From positions 4,919,001 through 4,983,000 of the forward strand of contig NZ_CP027218.1 of the NCBI RefSeq assembly GCF_004124275.1: a DNA stretch of 64,000 nucleotides, given 5' to 3'. Positions within the stretch are counted from its first letter, which is position 1, and every line of letters begins with the position of its first letter. Below the pieces are notes generated by a model, which saw only the letters and a list, made by a program, of their open reading frames with translations, was not told where the DNA came from and searched no databases. Below, one piece after another: positions 16,418 through 24,634 of the stretch. The stretch is from Pseudomonas sp. DTU12.3 (GTDB lineage: Bacteria > Pseudomonadota > Gammaproteobacteria > Pseudomonadales > Pseudomonadaceae). The translations under genes and the position numbers were made by a program.

Positions 16418-16855
16418 TTAGTTCTGGCAGGCGCGGCGGGTCGTGAAGCGTTCACGAAGCACGTCGTAGCCCCAGTGATAAACATAGGTGTACGGCAGGA
16501 AGAACAGCAGCACGCCGATGTCGAGTAAAAACGCCTGCCACAGGCTGACCGACAACCACCAGGCAATCAGCGGCACGCCCATCACGATCAAACCACCTTC
16601 GAACAGCAAGGCGTGCAGCACGCGCACCCAAGCGCTATGGGCGATATTCATGCGGGCAAGCATGCGGTCGAAGTAACGGTTGAACACCACGTTCCAGCCC
16701 AGCGCCAGCAGCGCGATCAACACTGTCACAGCGCCCATTTCAAGCATCGGTTTTTTCATTAACCACGCCAGCAACGGCGTGCAGATCAGAATGGCCAGCA
16801 GTTCGAAACCAACGGCCTGGAAAATACGTTCAGTGATGGACTTATTGGTAGTCAT
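16418..16855 (-). CDS. PACE-family multidrug/biocide efflux transporter
   Basis: A 145-residue inner-membrane protein with four predicted helices, matching the proteobacterial antimicrobial compound efflux family (AceI-like tandem BTP domains). The duplicated family motif RxxHAxxFE is seen as RIFQAVGFE in helix 1 (Gln replacing His, Glu kept) and RVLHALLFE before helix 3. The family exports chlorhexidine, acriflavine and polyamine-like substrates. The ATG at 16855 is the start that places helix 1 normally. It is divergent from a LysR gene, the standard arrangement for PACE genes. A second such pair lies at 30329-31763. Confidence 0.9.
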   Translation of the reverse strand: MTTNKSITERIFQAVGFELLAILICTPLLAWLMKKPMLEMGAVTVLIALLALGWNVVFNRYFDRMLARMNIAHSAWVRVLHALLFEGGLIVMGVPLIAWWLSVSLWQAFLLDIGVLLFFLPYTYVYHWGYDVLRERFTTRRACQN

Positions 16856-16943
16856 GGTCTGACTCCTTAGTGAAGATGGTTGCCATGATCTATCCTCAAA
16901 CCGATACTTCATAATCAATAACCATCGATCAAGGCGATAGTTG

Positions 16944-17798
16944 ATGATCTCGCAAGAAGTGCTGTTGGCATTTGTCCAGGCGGCCACGCAAGGTTCTTTT
17001 TCGGCGGCGGCGCGCAAACTCGGGCGCAGTCAGTCGACCATCAGCGCGGCGGTGGCAAGCATGGAGATTGATCTGGACCTGGTACTGTTCGATCGCAGCA
17101 GCCGCAAACCGACGCTGACGCCGGCGGGTCATGTGATGCTGCAACGCGCCGAAGCGATTCTGGCGGCCAGCAGTCGACTGGAAATGACGGCGCGGCAACT
17201 GTCGCAAGGCGTCGAGCCGAAGCTGACGGTGGCGATTTCCGATACCTATCAGTCGTACCGATTCGAAGCGGCATTGGCGGGTTTCGAGCAGCGTTACCCG
17301 GATCTGGAACTGGAGTGTTTGATTGCCGAATGTGAAGACCTGATCGAACTGGTCCAGCGCGGCCGCGCGCATCTGGCCTTCGCCGAAATGCAGGAGAACT
17401 ACCCGCCGGATCTGGTGACGTCGACGGTGGCCGAGCGCACGGAAATCGCCTTGTTCGTTAATCGCGACCATGCGCTGGCCAAGCTTGAGCACGTTGATCA
17501 GCACATCCTGGAACAGCATCGCGAGTTGCGCCTGGCGACCATCGTCAATCCGTATGACAGTCGCGGCAAAGGCCGGGTGTGGTCGGCGCCGAGTTATCTG
17601 ATGCTGCTGGAAATGGCCGAGAAAGGTTTTGGCTGGGCGCCGCTGCCGCGCTGGCTGGCCCAGCGGTTTGGCAATGATTTGCTGGTGGAATTGAAGGTGC
17701 GAGGCTGGCCGAAACCGGTGTTTGTCGATGCCTTGTGGTCGCGGCTGTATCCGCCGGGGCCGGCGGGGAGTTGGCTGTTGAGCAAGATGCTGGAATAG
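16944..17798 (+). CDS. LysR-family regulator paired with PACE transporter
   Basis: A protein of 284 residues starting MISQEVLLAF; the ATG at 16944 is preferred to the adjacent TTG. The HTH is SFSAAARKLGRSQSTISAAVASME, followed by a LysR effector domain. It is divergent from the PACE gene across 88 bases and is probably its activator, as AceR is for AceI. The LysR protein at 30329-31201 has the same arrangement and a similar N-terminal pattern (SFSAAARALGK). Confidence 0.9.
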   Translation: MISQEVLLAFVQAATQGSFSAAARKLGRSQSTISAAVASMEIDLDLVLFDRSSRKPTLTPAGHVMLQRAEAILAASSRLEMTARQLSQGVEPKLTVAISDTYQSYRFEAALAGFEQRYPDLELECLIAECEDLIELVQRGRAHLAFAEMQENYPPDLVTSTVAERTEIALFVNRDHALAKLEHVDQHILEQHRELRLATIVNPYDSRGKGRVWSAPSYLMLLEMAEKGFGWAPLPRWLAQRFGNDLLVELKVRGWPKPVFVDALWSRLYPPGPAGSWLLSKMLE

Positions 17799-17809
17799 CG
17801 GCGCTGCCA

Positions 17810-17966
17810 ATCGCTGGCAAGCCAGCTCCCACACGTACCGAGGCGTTTATTGATTTTGTGTGCGACTCGGACACTGTGGAGCTGGCTTGCCTGCCCCCAC
17901 AAATACCGAGGTGTTCATTGATTTTGTGTGCGACTCGGACACTGTGGGAGCGGGCTTGCTCGCGAA
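17810..17966. repeat. REP cluster with a 68-bp tandem duplication
   Basis: Three REP-type palindromes are separated by two copies of a spacer beginning TACCGAGG (17836 and 17904, period 68) and including GATTTTGTGTGCGACTCGGA. The last palindrome is of the GGGAGCGGGCTTGCTCGCGA type. Confidence 0.8.
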
Positions 17967-17970
17967 GGCG

Positions 17971-18825
17971 TCACCCCAGACACCCCATCAAGCCGCTTCG
18001 ATCACCACCGGTCGATTTCTGCAAAAAATACTCATGCAACCCACGCATCGCCGGCATCTCCAGCGCCTGCGCCGCATAACACAACCCCACCCGCCGGGTC
18101 GGTGCCGGCAAGTGCAACGCGCGCACCACTACCCGCGCATGCCCGCTCACCAATGACTGCGGCAACATCGCCACACCAAGACCCGCCGCGACCATGTGCA
18201 ACGCCTGTTGCAACGACCCGGCATGCCCCGCCACCGCTTCCGGCGAACGCCCGTACAACGCCATCAAGCGCTGATGCGACGGCTGCTGCGGGCAAGTGAT
18301 CCAGTCTTCGATCGGCGCCCAATTCGCTTGCACCGCCGCCATCGGATGATTCACCGGCAGCGCCATCACATAGGATTCTTCCCACAGCGGCAGGAACAAT
18401 TCGTCCTCGCAGCACATTTCCTCAACCGCCAATCGACCCTCGCCGTGGCAGCCCTCCTCCAGCGTCAACAGCAAGTTCGGCAGCGCCAGATGCGCCATGC
18501 GCACAAAAGCCTCGATGTGACTGGCGGCAATATCGCCCTCGATGCCCAGCGTCAGCGGCACACGGTTTTCGCGTCCGCGAAACATCCGGCTCAACGCCTC
18601 CGCCTCGGCGACCATCCGTCGTGCCTGCGGATACAGCAACCGCGCTTCATCGCTGACCTCGACACCGCGCGGCAGACGCACAAACAACGTCGCTCCCAAC
18701 TCTTCTTCAAGCTGTTTGATCGTCACCGACAAGGTCGGCTGGCTGATGAACAGTCGCTGCGCCGCCGCGGTGATGTTGCGCTCCTCGAACACGGCGAGGA
18801 AGGCTTTGAGATGACGGATATCCAT
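17971..18825 (-). CDS. LysR-family transcriptional regulator
   Basis: A protein of 284 residues beginning MDIRHLKAFLAVFEERNITAA, a typical LysR N-terminus with HTH to about residue 58 (LFISQPTLSVTIKQLEEELG). The C-terminal effector domain shows the usual GLGVAMLPQSL strand-turn. It is divergent from the SDR gene at 18937 across 111 bases, the second LysR/SDR pair in the window, and probably regulates it. Confidence 0.9.
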   Translation of the reverse strand: MDIRHLKAFLAVFEERNITAAAQRLFISQPTLSVTIKQLEEELGATLFVRLPRGVEVSDEARLLYPQARRMVAEAEALSRMFRGRENRVPLTLGIEGDIAASHIEAFVRMAHLALPNLLLTLEEGCHGEGRLAVEEMCCEDELFLPLWEESYVMALPVNHPMAAVQANWAPIEDWITCPQQPSHQRLMALYGRSPEAVAGHAGSLQQALHMVAAGLGVAMLPQSLVSGHARVVVRALHLPAPTRRVGLCYAAQALEMPAMRGLHEYFLQKSTGGDRSGLMGCLG

Positions 18826-18936
18826 AGGAGATTCCGATAGCTGACAGAGGAATAAGGCATTTTTCAGCCTTCATCGAGCTAAATATACTGCGTTCATCGT
18901 TCAGTCATTTGAAATTCTTATTTCAGGAGTTCCTCC

Positions 18937-19662
18937 ATGAGCAAGCCATTGATCATCATCACCGGCGCCAGTTCGGGCATCGGCGCAGCCACCGCCCGTC
19001 GTTTGAGCGCGGCCGGTCACCCATTGTTGTTGCTGGCGCGGCGCATTGAACGCCTGGAAGCGCTGGAGTTGCCGAATACTCTCAGCCGAGAAGTCGACAT
19101 TACTGATCGCGCCACTTTGCTCGCCGCCGTGGCAGAAGCCGAAGCGCAATTCGGCCCGGCCGATGCGTTGATCAACAACGCTGGCGTAATGCTGCTCGGC
19201 GCGATGAGCGAGCAGGATCCGGCGCAGTGGGACCGGATGCTTGACGTCAATGTGAAAGGTTTGCTCAACGGCGTGCACGCGGTGGTCGCCGGGATGATCG
19301 AGCGCAAACGCGGAACGATCATCAACGTCAGTTCGGTGGCCGGGCGCAAGACCTTCCCCAACCATGTCGCGTATGTCGGCACCAAGTTTGCCGTGCATGG
19401 TTTGTCGGAGAATCTGCGCGAGGAACTGGCGCCGCATAACGTACGCGTGACGACGATTGCGCCGGGTGCGGTGGAGACTGAGCTGTTGAGCCACACCACG
19501 GATGAGGCGATCAAGACCGGGTATCAGGCGTGGAAGCAGGACATGGGCGGCACGGTGTTGAGTGCCGAAGATGTGGCGACGGCGATTGAGTATGCGTATG
19601 GGCAGCCGCAGGGGGTGTGTATTCGCGAGATAGTGATGGCCGCGACCCGCCAGCAGGCCTGA
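18937..19662 (+). CDS. SDR-family oxidoreductase
   Basis: A classical SDR of 241 residues, resembling YdfG-type NADP-dependent alcohol/serine dehydrogenases. It has TGASSGIGAATA near the N-terminus, NNAG at about 81-84, and catalytic VSSVAG with YVGTK near 147-151. RR in LARRIERLE after the second strand suggests NADP preference. A clear AGGAG site precedes the ATG. The substrate is unknown. Confidence 0.9.
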   Translation: MSKPLIIITGASSGIGAATARRLSAAGHPLLLLARRIERLEALELPNTLSREVDITDRATLLAAVAEAEAQFGPADALINNAGVMLLGAMSEQDPAQWDRMLDVNVKGLLNGVHAVVAGMIERKRGTIINVSSVAGRKTFPNHVAYVGTKFAVHGLSENLREELAPHNVRVTTIAPGAVETELLSHTTDEAIKTGYQAWKQDMGGTVLSAEDVATAIEYAYGQPQGVCIREIVMAATRQQA

Positions 19663-19674
19663 GGCCAAAAGCCT

Positions 19675-19853
19675 ACCCTCACCCCAGCCCTCTCCCGGAG
19701 GGAGAGGGGGCCGACCGTGGTGTCTTGCGGTTTACATCGACCTGAAATATCGAGTTGATTATGGATTCACCGTTGATTTTTCAGGTCGGTGTACTTCTAC
19801 AGCATCCCCCAATCAGTCCCCTCTCCCTCCGGGAGAGGGCTAGGGTGAGGGCA
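19675..19853. repeat. MITE-like element, CCCTCACCC...GGGTGAGGG family (copy 2)
   Basis: Ends CCCTCACCCCAGCCCTCTCC and GAGAGGGCTAGGGTGAGG, each with an inner CTCTCCC/GGGAGAG hairpin, bound a core with CATCGACCTGAAATATCGAG and TTTTTCAGGTCGGTGTA. Its right end supplies the last codons and the TAG stop of the sigma factor gene at 19840. Confidence 0.82.
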
Positions 19854-21081
19854 ATTTCAACGCCAAAAGCCGCCCCTCGATAAACCGCCGTTCCGGCTCC
19901 TGCCGCGTCAATTCAAGCGCCCGCAAATACGCCGCCCGCGCCTCCGCCACCCTGCCCAACTGCCGACAAAACTCCGCCCGCGCCGAATGCGCCAGGTGGT
20001 AATCCTGCAACTCACCGCGATCCAGAATCCCTTCAATCAACGCCAACCCCGCCAACGCGCCATCCCGCTTGGCCACCGCCACCGCCCTGTTCAACTCGAT
20101 CACCGGCGAAGGCACCGCCCGCAACAGCACGTCATACAAGCCAACGATCTGCTCCCAATCGGTTTCTGCCGCTGACGGCGCCTCGGCATGCACCGCCGCA
20201 ATCGCCGCCTGCAAACAATAAGGCCCAAACCGCCGCGTGGTCAGCGCGCGCTCGACCAGCGCGCAACCTTCGGCGATCAACTCGCTATCCCACAATGAGC
20301 GATCCTGATCATCCAGCAGAACCAATTCGCCGTCCGGCGAGGTACGCGCCGAGCGACGTGATTCATGCAGCAACATCATCGCCAACAGCCCCATGACTTC
20401 CGGCTCCGGCAGCAACTCCATCAACAAGCGCCCCAACCTGATCGCCTCACGCGTCAGATCCTCACGGGTCAACTCCGCGCCAACCGACGCCGAATAGCCT
20501 TCGTTGAACACCAGATAAATGACCCGCAACACGCTGTCGAGGCGCTCGGGCAATTCGCTCAGGCTCGGTACTTGATAAGGAATCTTCGCGTCACGAATCT
20601 TGGCCTTCGCCCGGACGATGCGCTGGGCTATCGCCGCCGGTGCAGAGAGAAAGGCGCGAGCGATTTCCTCGGTGGTCAGGTCGCAGACCTCACGCAACGT
20701 CAGCGGCACTTGCGCATCCGCCGCCAACGCTGGGTGACAACAGGTGAAGATCAGTCGCAGGCGATCGTCTTCCACGTCCTCGCCACTCCAGTCGGCCTGT
20801 TCCAGTTCTTCCAGTTGCGCCAACAGCAACGGCTGCGAAGCCTTGAACCGGGCGCGGCGGCGCAACACATCAATCGCCTTGAAGCGCCCGGTCGACACCA
20901 GCCAGGTGCGCGGATTGTCTGGCACGCCGTCGCGCTGCCAGCGCTCGACCGCGATGAAGAACGCCTCGTGCAAGGCTTCTTCGGCGAGGTCGAAATCCCC
21001 CAGCAGGCGAATCAGTGTCGCCAGAATCCGCCGCGAGTCTTCGCGATAGACCTGCTCGACCCGCGCCCTGACCTCAGACAT
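19840..21081 (-). CDS. ECF42-type RNA polymerase sigma factor with C-terminal TPR-like extension
   Basis: A protein of 413 residues, far longer than a standard ECF sigma. Sigma region 2 is at about 10-75 (FDLAEEALHEAFFIAVERW) and region 4 at about 105-160 (LTLREVCDLTTEEIARAFL). A long C-terminal domain with DUF6596/TPR-like helices follows (VIYLVFNEGYSAS, IELNRAVAVAKRDG). This matches the ECF42 group, which lacks a classical anti-sigma and is encoded beside a DGPF/YciI protein, as here. The start overlaps that gene by 8 bases. The last residues, LPSP, and the stop are contributed by a MITE-like repeat. Confidence 0.9.
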   Translation of the reverse strand: MSEVRARVEQVYREDSRRILATLIRLLGDFDLAEEALHEAFFIAVERWQRDGVPDNPRTWLVSTGRFKAIDVLRRRARFKASQPLLLAQLEELEQADWSGEDVEDDRLRLIFTCCHPALAADAQVPLTLREVCDLTTEEIARAFLSAPAAIAQRIVRAKAKIRDAKIPYQVPSLSELPERLDSVLRVIYLVFNEGYSASVGAELTREDLTREAIRLGRLLMELLPEPEVMGLLAMMLLHESRRSARTSPDGELVLLDDQDRSLWDSELIAEGCALVERALTTRRFGPYCLQAAIAAVHAEAPSAAETDWEQIVGLYDVLLRAVPSPVIELNRAVAVAKRDGALAGLALIEGILDRGELQDYHLAHSARAEFCRQLGRVAEARAAYLRALELTRQEPERRFIEGRLLALKLPSP

Positions 21082-21418
21082 TCAGCTGTCGCACCGGGCG
21101 TACTTCAACGCTGCCGACCCGCGCCGCCGGAATGTTGCCGGCGACCTGAATCGCTTCGTTGAGGTCCTTGGCGTCGATCAGGTAGAAACCGGCCAGTTGC
21201 TCCTTGGTTTCGGCGAATGGGCCATCGGTGATCGACAGTTTGCCGTTGCGCATCCGTACCGTGGTGGCGGTCTGCACCGACTCCAATGCTTCGGCGGCAA
21301 CCATCCGCCCGCTGCCCTGAATCGACTCGGCGTAGGCCCAGCATTCGGCGTCTTCCGGACTGTCGGGCGACGAATGCAGCAGGCGCTCATCGCTGTAGAC
21401 CAGGCATAAATACTTCAT
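21074..21418 (-). CDS. YciI/DGPF-domain protein
   Basis: A protein of 114 residues starting MKYLCLVYSDE and carrying the family signature DGPFAETKEQLAGFYLID. DGPF proteins accompany ECF42 sigma genes and are probably their regulated targets or partners; no catalytic activity is established. The ATG at 21418 is chosen from the conserved MKYLCLVY start. It overlaps the sigma gene by 8 bases and follows the SnoaL-like gene after about 40 bases. Confidence 0.9.
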   Translation of the reverse strand: MKYLCLVYSDERLLHSSPDSPEDAECWAYAESIQGSGRMVAAEALESVQTATTVRMRNGKLSITDGPFAETKEQLAGFYLIDAKDLNEAIQVAGNIPAARVGSVEVRPVRQLNV

Positions 21419-21458
21419 GGCGTTCTCCTGAATCGGACGGATCAACTATGGCTGAAGA

Positions 21459-21884
21459 TCAGGGAGTCACATCGAACAGGGTCGCGCCGCTCATCGGATC
21501 GAACGGCGCCGACCAGTGTTCATGAGCGATTTTCCACGTCCCGCCGACCTGCCGATAGCAGGCGGTGACGCGCATCCAGCAGCTCTGGGTTTCGCCCTTG
21601 TCATTGGTGCCGCCGCAGTTGGCCACCCAGTGGGCGAAGGCGATGTTGTCGGCGCTTTCGATAGCGATTTCGTGGAACTCGAAAATGTGCGGGCCGGGGC
21701 ACATTTCCATGCACGCCACCCAGTGTTCGCGGTAGGCGGTTTTGCCCTTGAATTGCAGGGCCTTGATCGCGTCGAAGGAGACGATGTCGTCGGCGTACAG
21801 CGCCATGACTTTCTCCACGTCCTTTTTCATCACGGCTTCGCGGTAGGTGTTGATCAGGGTCTGGATTTCAGTGTGTGCGCTCAT
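21459..21884 (-). CDS. SnoaL-like / NTF2-fold protein (DUF4440-type)
   Basis: A 141-residue single-domain protein with the NTF2-like cone-fold pattern: helix 1 (IQTLINTYREAVMKKDVEKVMALYADDIV), then strands ending in WKIAHEHWSAPFD. Such proteins act as isomerases, hydrolases or binding proteins; no substrate is implied. It is the first gene of the operon SnoaL - YciI - ECF42 sigma, a set seen in other bacteria, and probably belongs to the sigma factor's regulon. Confidence 0.85.
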   Translation of the reverse strand: MSAHTEIQTLINTYREAVMKKDVEKVMALYADDIVSFDAIKALQFKGKTAYREHWVACMEMCPGPHIFEFHEIAIESADNIAFAHWVANCGGTNDKGETQSCWMRVTACYRQVGGTWKIAHEHWSAPFDPMSGATLFDVTP

Positions 21885-22023
21885 GGTGTTCTCCGTGTTT
21901 TTTTTGTGAAGACACCCTTAGTCGTTCGGCAAATCCGCAGATCGACAGACGCAACAAAAAAATTCCACGAAGAACAAAATCGCTAGAATCGGCGACTTAC
22001 CTTGTAGGAAAAAGGAAATTCCC

Positions 22024-22509
22024 GTGTCAGCGCAACTCGTGCCGTACGACAGCCTTAACACCTTGCAGCGTGAGCAAGTCGAGGCGATTGAAATCCATGC
22101 CGAACAGATCAAGTTTTCCGGCGATATCCACGGCGCCCTGCACACGCTGCTGTCGAAACCCGGCCCCGGCGTAAAGGGTTTTGCGCTGCTGGCGGATGAA
22201 GTGCCGGTGGCGTTTCTGCTGCTCAAGCGTCCGCCAGTGTTGCCAGCCTGGGCCGATGAACACAGCGCCACTTTGCATGCATTGCAGGTCGATCGACGCG
22301 CGCAAGGCAAGGGTTACGGCAAGGCATGTCTGCAAGCGCTGCCCGAGGTTGCGCGGCAGGCCTGGCCGGAGATCAAGGGACTGGAATTGTCGGTGGATGC
22401 CGATAACGACGCAGCCATCGCGCTGTACGCCAAGCATGGCTACGTCGACAGCGGCGAAGCGTACAAGGGCCGGATCGGTTATGAACGGCGCATGGGGCTG
22501 TTTTTCTAA
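22024..22509 (+). CDS. GNAT-family N-acetyltransferase
   Basis: A protein of 161 residues from a GTG start. The acetyl-CoA-binding motif A is clear (LHALQVDRRAQGKGYGKACLQ, shortened in the core to RRAQGKGYG), followed by motif B (DADNDAAIALYAKHGYVD). The acceptor is unknown. It appears to form an operon with the PPOX flavoprotein 18 bases downstream. Confidence 0.85.
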   Translation: MSAQLVPYDSLNTLQREQVEAIEIHAEQIKFSGDIHGALHTLLSKPGPGVKGFALLADEVPVAFLLLKRPPVLPAWADEHSATLHALQVDRRAQGKGYGKACLQALPEVARQAWPEIKGLELSVDADNDAAIALYAKHGYVDSGEAYKGRIGYERRMGLFF

Positions 22510-22527
22510 GTCAGCGGGAGAGCAAGG

Positions 22528-23133
22528 ATGATCGACTCAATCGAAGCGCTGGAAGCGATTTACGGACTACCCCACGACCGCGCGGTGCGTAAGCAGATCG
22601 GTTTTCTCAACGAGGACTATCAGGCGATGGTGCGGGTTTCGCCGCTGGTGATCGTCAGCTCGGTGGGCGCCGATGGCCTGGATAATTCTCCGCGCGGGGA
22701 TGCGCCGGGTTTTGTGCGGATCATTGATCAAAACACCTTGGCCCTGCCGGATCGCCCGGGCAACAACCGCATCGATACCTTGCGCAATGTGCTGCAGGAT
22801 TCGCGGGTGTCGTTGTTGTTCATCATTCCCGGGATTGGCGAGACGTTGCGCGTCAACGGTACGGCGACGATCAGCGCCGATCCGCAGTTGCTGGAGAGTT
22901 TTGCGGTGAATGGCAAACCAGCGAAAACGGTGTTGCTGGTGACGGTGGAAGCGGCGTTCTTTCATTGCTCGAAAGCCTTCGTCCGCTCCGATGCGTGGAA
23001 TCCTGAAACGCACCTGCCACGCTCGGCATTGCCAAGTGCCGGCGCCTTCCACAAACGTCTGAACGACGGCGAATTCGACGCCGACACTTACGACCGTGAA
23101 GCCCCCAAACGAGTAACCGACACCTTGTACTGA
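22528..23133 (+). CDS. FMN-binding PPOX-type flavoprotein (MSMEG_1061-like)
   Basis: A protein of 201 residues of the pyridoxamine-phosphate-oxidase split-barrel fold. VIVSSVGADGLDNSPRGDAPGF and DRPGNNRIDTLRN are hallmarks of this oxidoreductase subgroup. The C-terminal part (KAFVRSDAWNP) also fits. It likely binds FMN or F420-like flavin; the reaction is unknown. It is preceded closely by the GNAT gene and followed by a REP doublet. Confidence 0.85.
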   Translation: MIDSIEALEAIYGLPHDRAVRKQIGFLNEDYQAMVRVSPLVIVSSVGADGLDNSPRGDAPGFVRIIDQNTLALPDRPGNNRIDTLRNVLQDSRVSLLFIIPGIGETLRVNGTATISADPQLLESFAVNGKPAKTVLLVTVEAAFFHCSKAFVRSDAWNPETHLPRSALPSAGAFHKRLNDGEFDADTYDREAPKRVTDTLY

Positions 23134-23161
23134 CACATTTCCGGAACCCACCACTGTTCCC

Positions 23162-23252
23162 CTGTGGGAGCGGGCTTGCTCGCGAAGGCGTAGTGTCAGC
23201 TAGAAGATATTTGCCTGACACATCGCTTTCGCGAGCAAGCCCGCTCCCACAT
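23162..23252. repeat. REP doublet
   Basis: GTGGGAGCGGGCTTGCTCGC and its inverse flank about 40 bases between the convergent PPOX and GNAT genes. Confidence 0.87.
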
Positions 23253-23269
23253 GGGTTTTGCAGTGGTGC

Positions 23270-23758
23270 TCAGAGTGTCAGGATCATCTCGTGCCACGCC
23301 ATCCCGCCGTGGTCGGACTCAGACGGTTTGATGTAGGCGAAGCCAAAGCCGGCATACAACGGGATGTGTATTTCTTTGCACATCAAATGAATCGTCGCTT
23401 TATCCATCCCGCGCATACGCTCGATGAATTCGGCCATCAAGCGCTTCGCCAAACCCTGCCCCTGATAATCCGGATGCACCACCACCGACATGATCACCAC
23501 GTTCGGCCCTTTCGGATCGTGGCCGATCAGTTCCTTGAACGCCTCGTCCGACATCTGCACATCAAACGCCGCACCGGAATTGACGAAACCGGCGACCACG
23601 CCGTCCACTTCAGCAACGATAAAACCTTCCGGCCATGTGGCAATACGCTTGGCGATTTTCTCGTGGGTGGCCGCTTCGTCGCCTTCGTAGGCAACGGTTT
23701 CGATGGCGTAGCAACGATCCAGATCGGCGGCAGTGACGTTGCGGATGATGGTGTTCAT
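23270..23758 (-). CDS. GNAT-family N-acetyltransferase (AANAT-like)
   Basis: A protein of 162 residues starting MNTIIRNVTAADLDRC. Motif A (VVVHPDYQGQGLAKRLM) and a C-terminal GFGFAYIKPSESDHGG are typical of the arylalkylamine-type GNAT subgroup. The acceptor is unknown. The ATG at 23758 is preferred to one four codons upstream. Confidence 0.87.
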   Translation of the reverse strand: MNTIIRNVTAADLDRCYAIETVAYEGDEAATHEKIAKRIATWPEGFIVAEVDGVVAGFVNSGAAFDVQMSDEAFKELIGHDPKGPNVVIMSVVVHPDYQGQGLAKRLMAEFIERMRGMDKATIHLMCKEIHIPLYAGFGFAYIKPSESDHGGMAWHEMILTL

Positions 23759-23923
23759 GGCAGCTCGCAAATCAGCAGAAGAAAGTGCCGAAAGGATAAA
23801 GGAATAAGCGCGGCATATCGATGCGCACGGGCTGCGTAAAGCCTGCGTATAAGCGCTTTTCTTCGGGTTCGCGGGCGGCTATTGCTGTGAGCTGTCTCTG
23901 ATCACCCATGGGGGAAACAACTA

Positions 23924-24028
23924 ATGAGCAGCGTTCAGATTGGTCTGTTGATGGTGTTGGGCATCAGTACTTTCGGCTTTATCACGCTGGCTGTGGATTT
24001 GCTGCGCACGCGGCGCAAACAGCGCTGA
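23924..24028 (+). CDS. Small single-pass membrane protein, 34 residues
   Basis: A short frame, MSSVQIGLLMVLGISTFGFI and on to LLRTRRKQR, preceded by GGGGGAAA seven bases before the ATG. A hydrophobic helix (about 5-27) is followed by a strongly basic tail, so the C-terminus should face the cytoplasm by the positive-inside rule. A palindrome follows at 24037. No homologue can be named; the reading is based on ribosome site, composition and the following hairpin. Confidence 0.6.
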   Translation: MSSVQIGLLMVLGISTFGFITLAVDLLRTRRKQR

Positions 24029-24036
24029 AAGCATGA

Positions 24037-24055
24037 GGCGGATCATTGATCCGCC
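24037..24055. terminator. Possible hairpin terminator
   Basis: GGCGGATCATTGATCCGCC is a palindrome between the 34-residue gene and the converging GyrI-like gene. The downstream T-richness is weak on both strands. Confidence 0.4.
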
Positions 24056-24069
24056 GCATTGTTGTCTGC

Positions 24070-24567
24070 TCAGGCTTGTCTGGTATCGACCGGCACGCAG
24101 ATTTCCAGTTTGCCGGTGTGCAGCCGCGGATTGAAATCGGCGCTGTAACGCTCCAGCTCCGGGGCGTTGAGCTCCACGTAGTGGGAGGTCGGCAACCAGG
24201 TTTTGTAGATGTATTGCAGGGTCTGCGGCAACTGATCGAGCGGCCCTTTATGTTCAAACACCGCGTACTGGCGAGGCAGCACTTCGACCCACTGGTAGAC
24301 CTTCTGGTCGAGGTCATCGAGCTTGCTGATTTCCACCCCGGCGATGTAATCGAAGCCACCCTTGCCGTCGAAATTACTGCAGACGCCGTAAGTCACTTCG
24401 TTCTTTTGCCCCTGTATCTTCCCCAGGTGCGGCAAGAATTTTTCCCACAGCGCCGGGATGTCCTTTGCGGTGTCTTGGGTAAATCGACCACGAAAACCTG
24501 CAATCAGCAGGAAGTGTCCATGTTCGAAGCGAGGTTCAGCCACTTCGACGCGTGTTTGCTCATCCAT
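24070..24567 (-). CDS. GyrI-like / AraC effector-binding-domain protein
   Basis: A protein of 165 residues consisting of one GyrI-like small-molecule-binding domain without a DNA-binding domain. Supporting segments are FLLIAGFRGRFT, YGVCSNFDGKGGFDYIAGVE and YAVFEHKGPLDQLPQTLQYI, in family order. Stand-alone members bind hydrophobic drugs or act as toxin or gyrase modulators. The ATG at 24567 fits the domain boundary. It lies 67 bases downstream of the LysE-family gene on the same strand. Confidence 0.85.
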   Translation of the reverse strand: MDEQTRVEVAEPRFEHGHFLLIAGFRGRFTQDTAKDIPALWEKFLPHLGKIQGQKNEVTYGVCSNFDGKGGFDYIAGVEISKLDDLDQKVYQWVEVLPRQYAVFEHKGPLDQLPQTLQYIYKTWLPTSHYVELNAPELERYSADFNPRLHTGKLEICVPVDTRQA

Positions 24568-24634
24568 GACTCGACTCCTGGCACAAAAAAGGGGTTCGGC
24601 TGGGAGTATAGAAAGCCCAATCCAATTCGCACGT

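Noticed and set aside
17810..17966. Possible CRISPR-like array
   Set aside because: The repeats are REP palindromes with a duplicated spacer rather than unique spacers, and no cas gene is present.
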